From: Micromonospora sp. HK10
GTDB taxonomy: Bacteria; Actinomycetota; Actinomycetes; Mycobacteriales; Micromonosporaceae
NCBI RefSeq assembly: GCF_000982955.1
Contig: NZ_KQ058895.1
Location: 1-64,000 of the forward strand
Reading direction: 5' to 3'
Length of the DNA: 64,000 bases
Below the pieces are notes generated by a model. It was given only the letters and a program-made list of their open reading frames with translations, did not search any database and had not been told where the DNA came from. A program made the position numbers and the translations under genes. How positions within the stretch are numbered: the stretch's first letter is position 1; the number at the start of each line of letters is the position of its first letter. Of this stretch, positions 63,381 through 64,000 are shown one piece after another.

Positions 63381-64000
63381 GTGAAAAACGCGGCGGCGCT
63401 CTCCGGGCCCCAGCCGGCGGCCGGTCCGGTCACCGCTGACGGCTTCCGGCCGCGTGCCCTCCGGGGCGCCGAGCCCGAGTCGTCGCCGGCCGCGTCCGCC
63501 GATCTCTCCACCCGGGACCGGGTCACCCAGCTGCTGCTGGAGCGGGGGGCGACCACCGCCGCCCAGCTCGGCTCGGCGCTCGGGCTCAGCCCGGCCGCGA
63601 TCCGCCGGCATCTCGACGCGATGCTCGCCGACGGCGACGTGGTGGCCCGCGAGCAGGTCGTGCGGGGCAGCCGGGGCCGGGGCCGGCCGGCCAAGGTCTT
63701 CGTGCTGACCGAGGCGGCGCGGGTGCGGTGCGGCACCCACCACTACGACAACATCGCCACCGCAGCGCTGCGCTGGATCGCCCGCAGCGGCGGCCCGCGG
63801 GCCGTCGAGGCGTTCGCCGCCGAGCAGGTGACCGCGCTGGAGGAGCGCTGCCGGGCCGCCATGGAGGACGCCGGCGACGACCCGCTCGCCCGGGCGGAGG
63901 CGCTCGCCGGGGCGCTGACCGCCGAGGGCTACGCTGCCAACGCGTCCACGATCGCCTCCGGCGGCCAGCTCTGCCAGCACCACTGCCCGGTGGCGCACGT
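63381..64000 (+). CDS. sufR: SufR-like iron-sulfur regulator (partial at window end)
   Basis: At least 206 residues are visible before the window ends. A variable N-terminus (~50 aa) precedes a winged helix-turn-helix (AAQLGSALGLSPAAIRRHLD and RGRGRPAKVFVLTE). The sequence then runs to GGQLCQHHCPVAHV, where the CxxxC pair matches the Fe-S ligand region of SufR, the repressor of the suf operon. That operon would be expected just downstream. GTG at 63381 follows TAACGT by seven bases. TTACGTAA (63363-63370) is a perfect palindrome overlapping the promoter and may be an operator. Confidence 0.85.
   Translation, partial: MKNAAALSGPQPAAGPVTADGFRPRALRGAEPESSPAASADLSTRDRVTQLLLERGATTAAQLGSALGLSPAAIRRHLDAMLADGDVVAREQVVRGSRGRGRPAKVFVLTEAARVRCGTHHYDNIATAALRWIARSGGPRAVEAFAAEQVTALEERCRAAMEDAGDDPLARAEALAGALTAEGYAANASTIASGGQLCQHHCPVAH

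Overview
The window is a piece of actinobacterial chromosome with very high G+C and strong G/C bias at third codon positions. Gene content and order (coaE, uvrB, uvrA, uvrC, rapZ-yvcK-whiA, gap-pgk-tpiA-secG, rbpA, then tkt-tal-pgi-zwf-opcA-pgl, ctaB, ctaA, sufR), with whiA, rbpA, opcA and a mycothiol-type enzyme, point to Micromonosporaceae, most likely Micromonospora or a close relative. This is inferred from content; no search was run. About 48 genes are supported, nearly all chromosomal housekeeping or conserved accessory genes. No tRNA, rRNA, CRISPR array or transposase was recognised.

Layout. 1-10.7 kb: palindromic repeats, coaE-GrpB fusion, a proline-rich membrane protein, uvrB, an AraC regulator with a VOC protein, an XRE/DUF5753 regulator, a small monooxygenase, and pnuC-nadR for NAD salvage. 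10.7-16.4 kb: a yybP-ykoY-like (Mn2+) riboswitch before a TerC protein, a murein-peptide recycling pair (epimerase + NlpC/P60), a tyrosine phosphatase, a serine beta-lactamase-like protein and a truncated methyltransferase remnant. 16.4-30.7 kb: typA, a DedA-PAP2 fusion, a divergent MMPL/MarR pair, a phage-lysin-like protein, ArsR-MFS, cold-shock protein, methyltransferase, DedA, MBL hydrolase, mycothiol-dependent enzyme and rsgA. 30.7-40.9 kb: uvrA, Rieske protein, uvrC, 1.5 kb of gene-free tandem repeats, a secreted C39 peptidase and recQ. 41-48.3 kb: rapZ-yvcK-whiA, gap-pgk-tpiA-secG and rbpA. 48.3-58 kb: a repeat-filled gap, then the pentose-phosphate operon on the minus strand. 58-64 kb: heme O and heme A synthases, an ATP-grasp enzyme, a beta-helix protein and the start of sufR.

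How genes work together. The gap/pgk/tpiA block and the tkt-tal-pgi-zwf-opcA-pgl block together cover lower glycolysis and both arms of the pentose phosphate pathway; ctaB and ctaA make heme O and heme A for cytochrome oxidase. pnuC-nadR import and activate nicotinamide riboside. The epimerase and NlpC/P60 enzyme process murein peptides.

The most informative regulatory signal is a promoter of the form TGTC(A/G), 11 bases, TANNNT found immediately upstream of uvrB, uvrA, uvrC and recQ. It matches the RecA-independent DNA-damage promoter (RecA-NDp, PafBC type) known from mycobacteria and ties four separately located repair genes into one likely damage regulon. Several genes (uvrB, uvrC, recQ, ctaA, sufR and others) have a TANNNT -10 box 6-8 bases before the start codon and are probably leaderless. 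Intergenic DNA is rich in palindromic and tandem repeats of several families, some in inverted pairs resembling miniature mobile elements.
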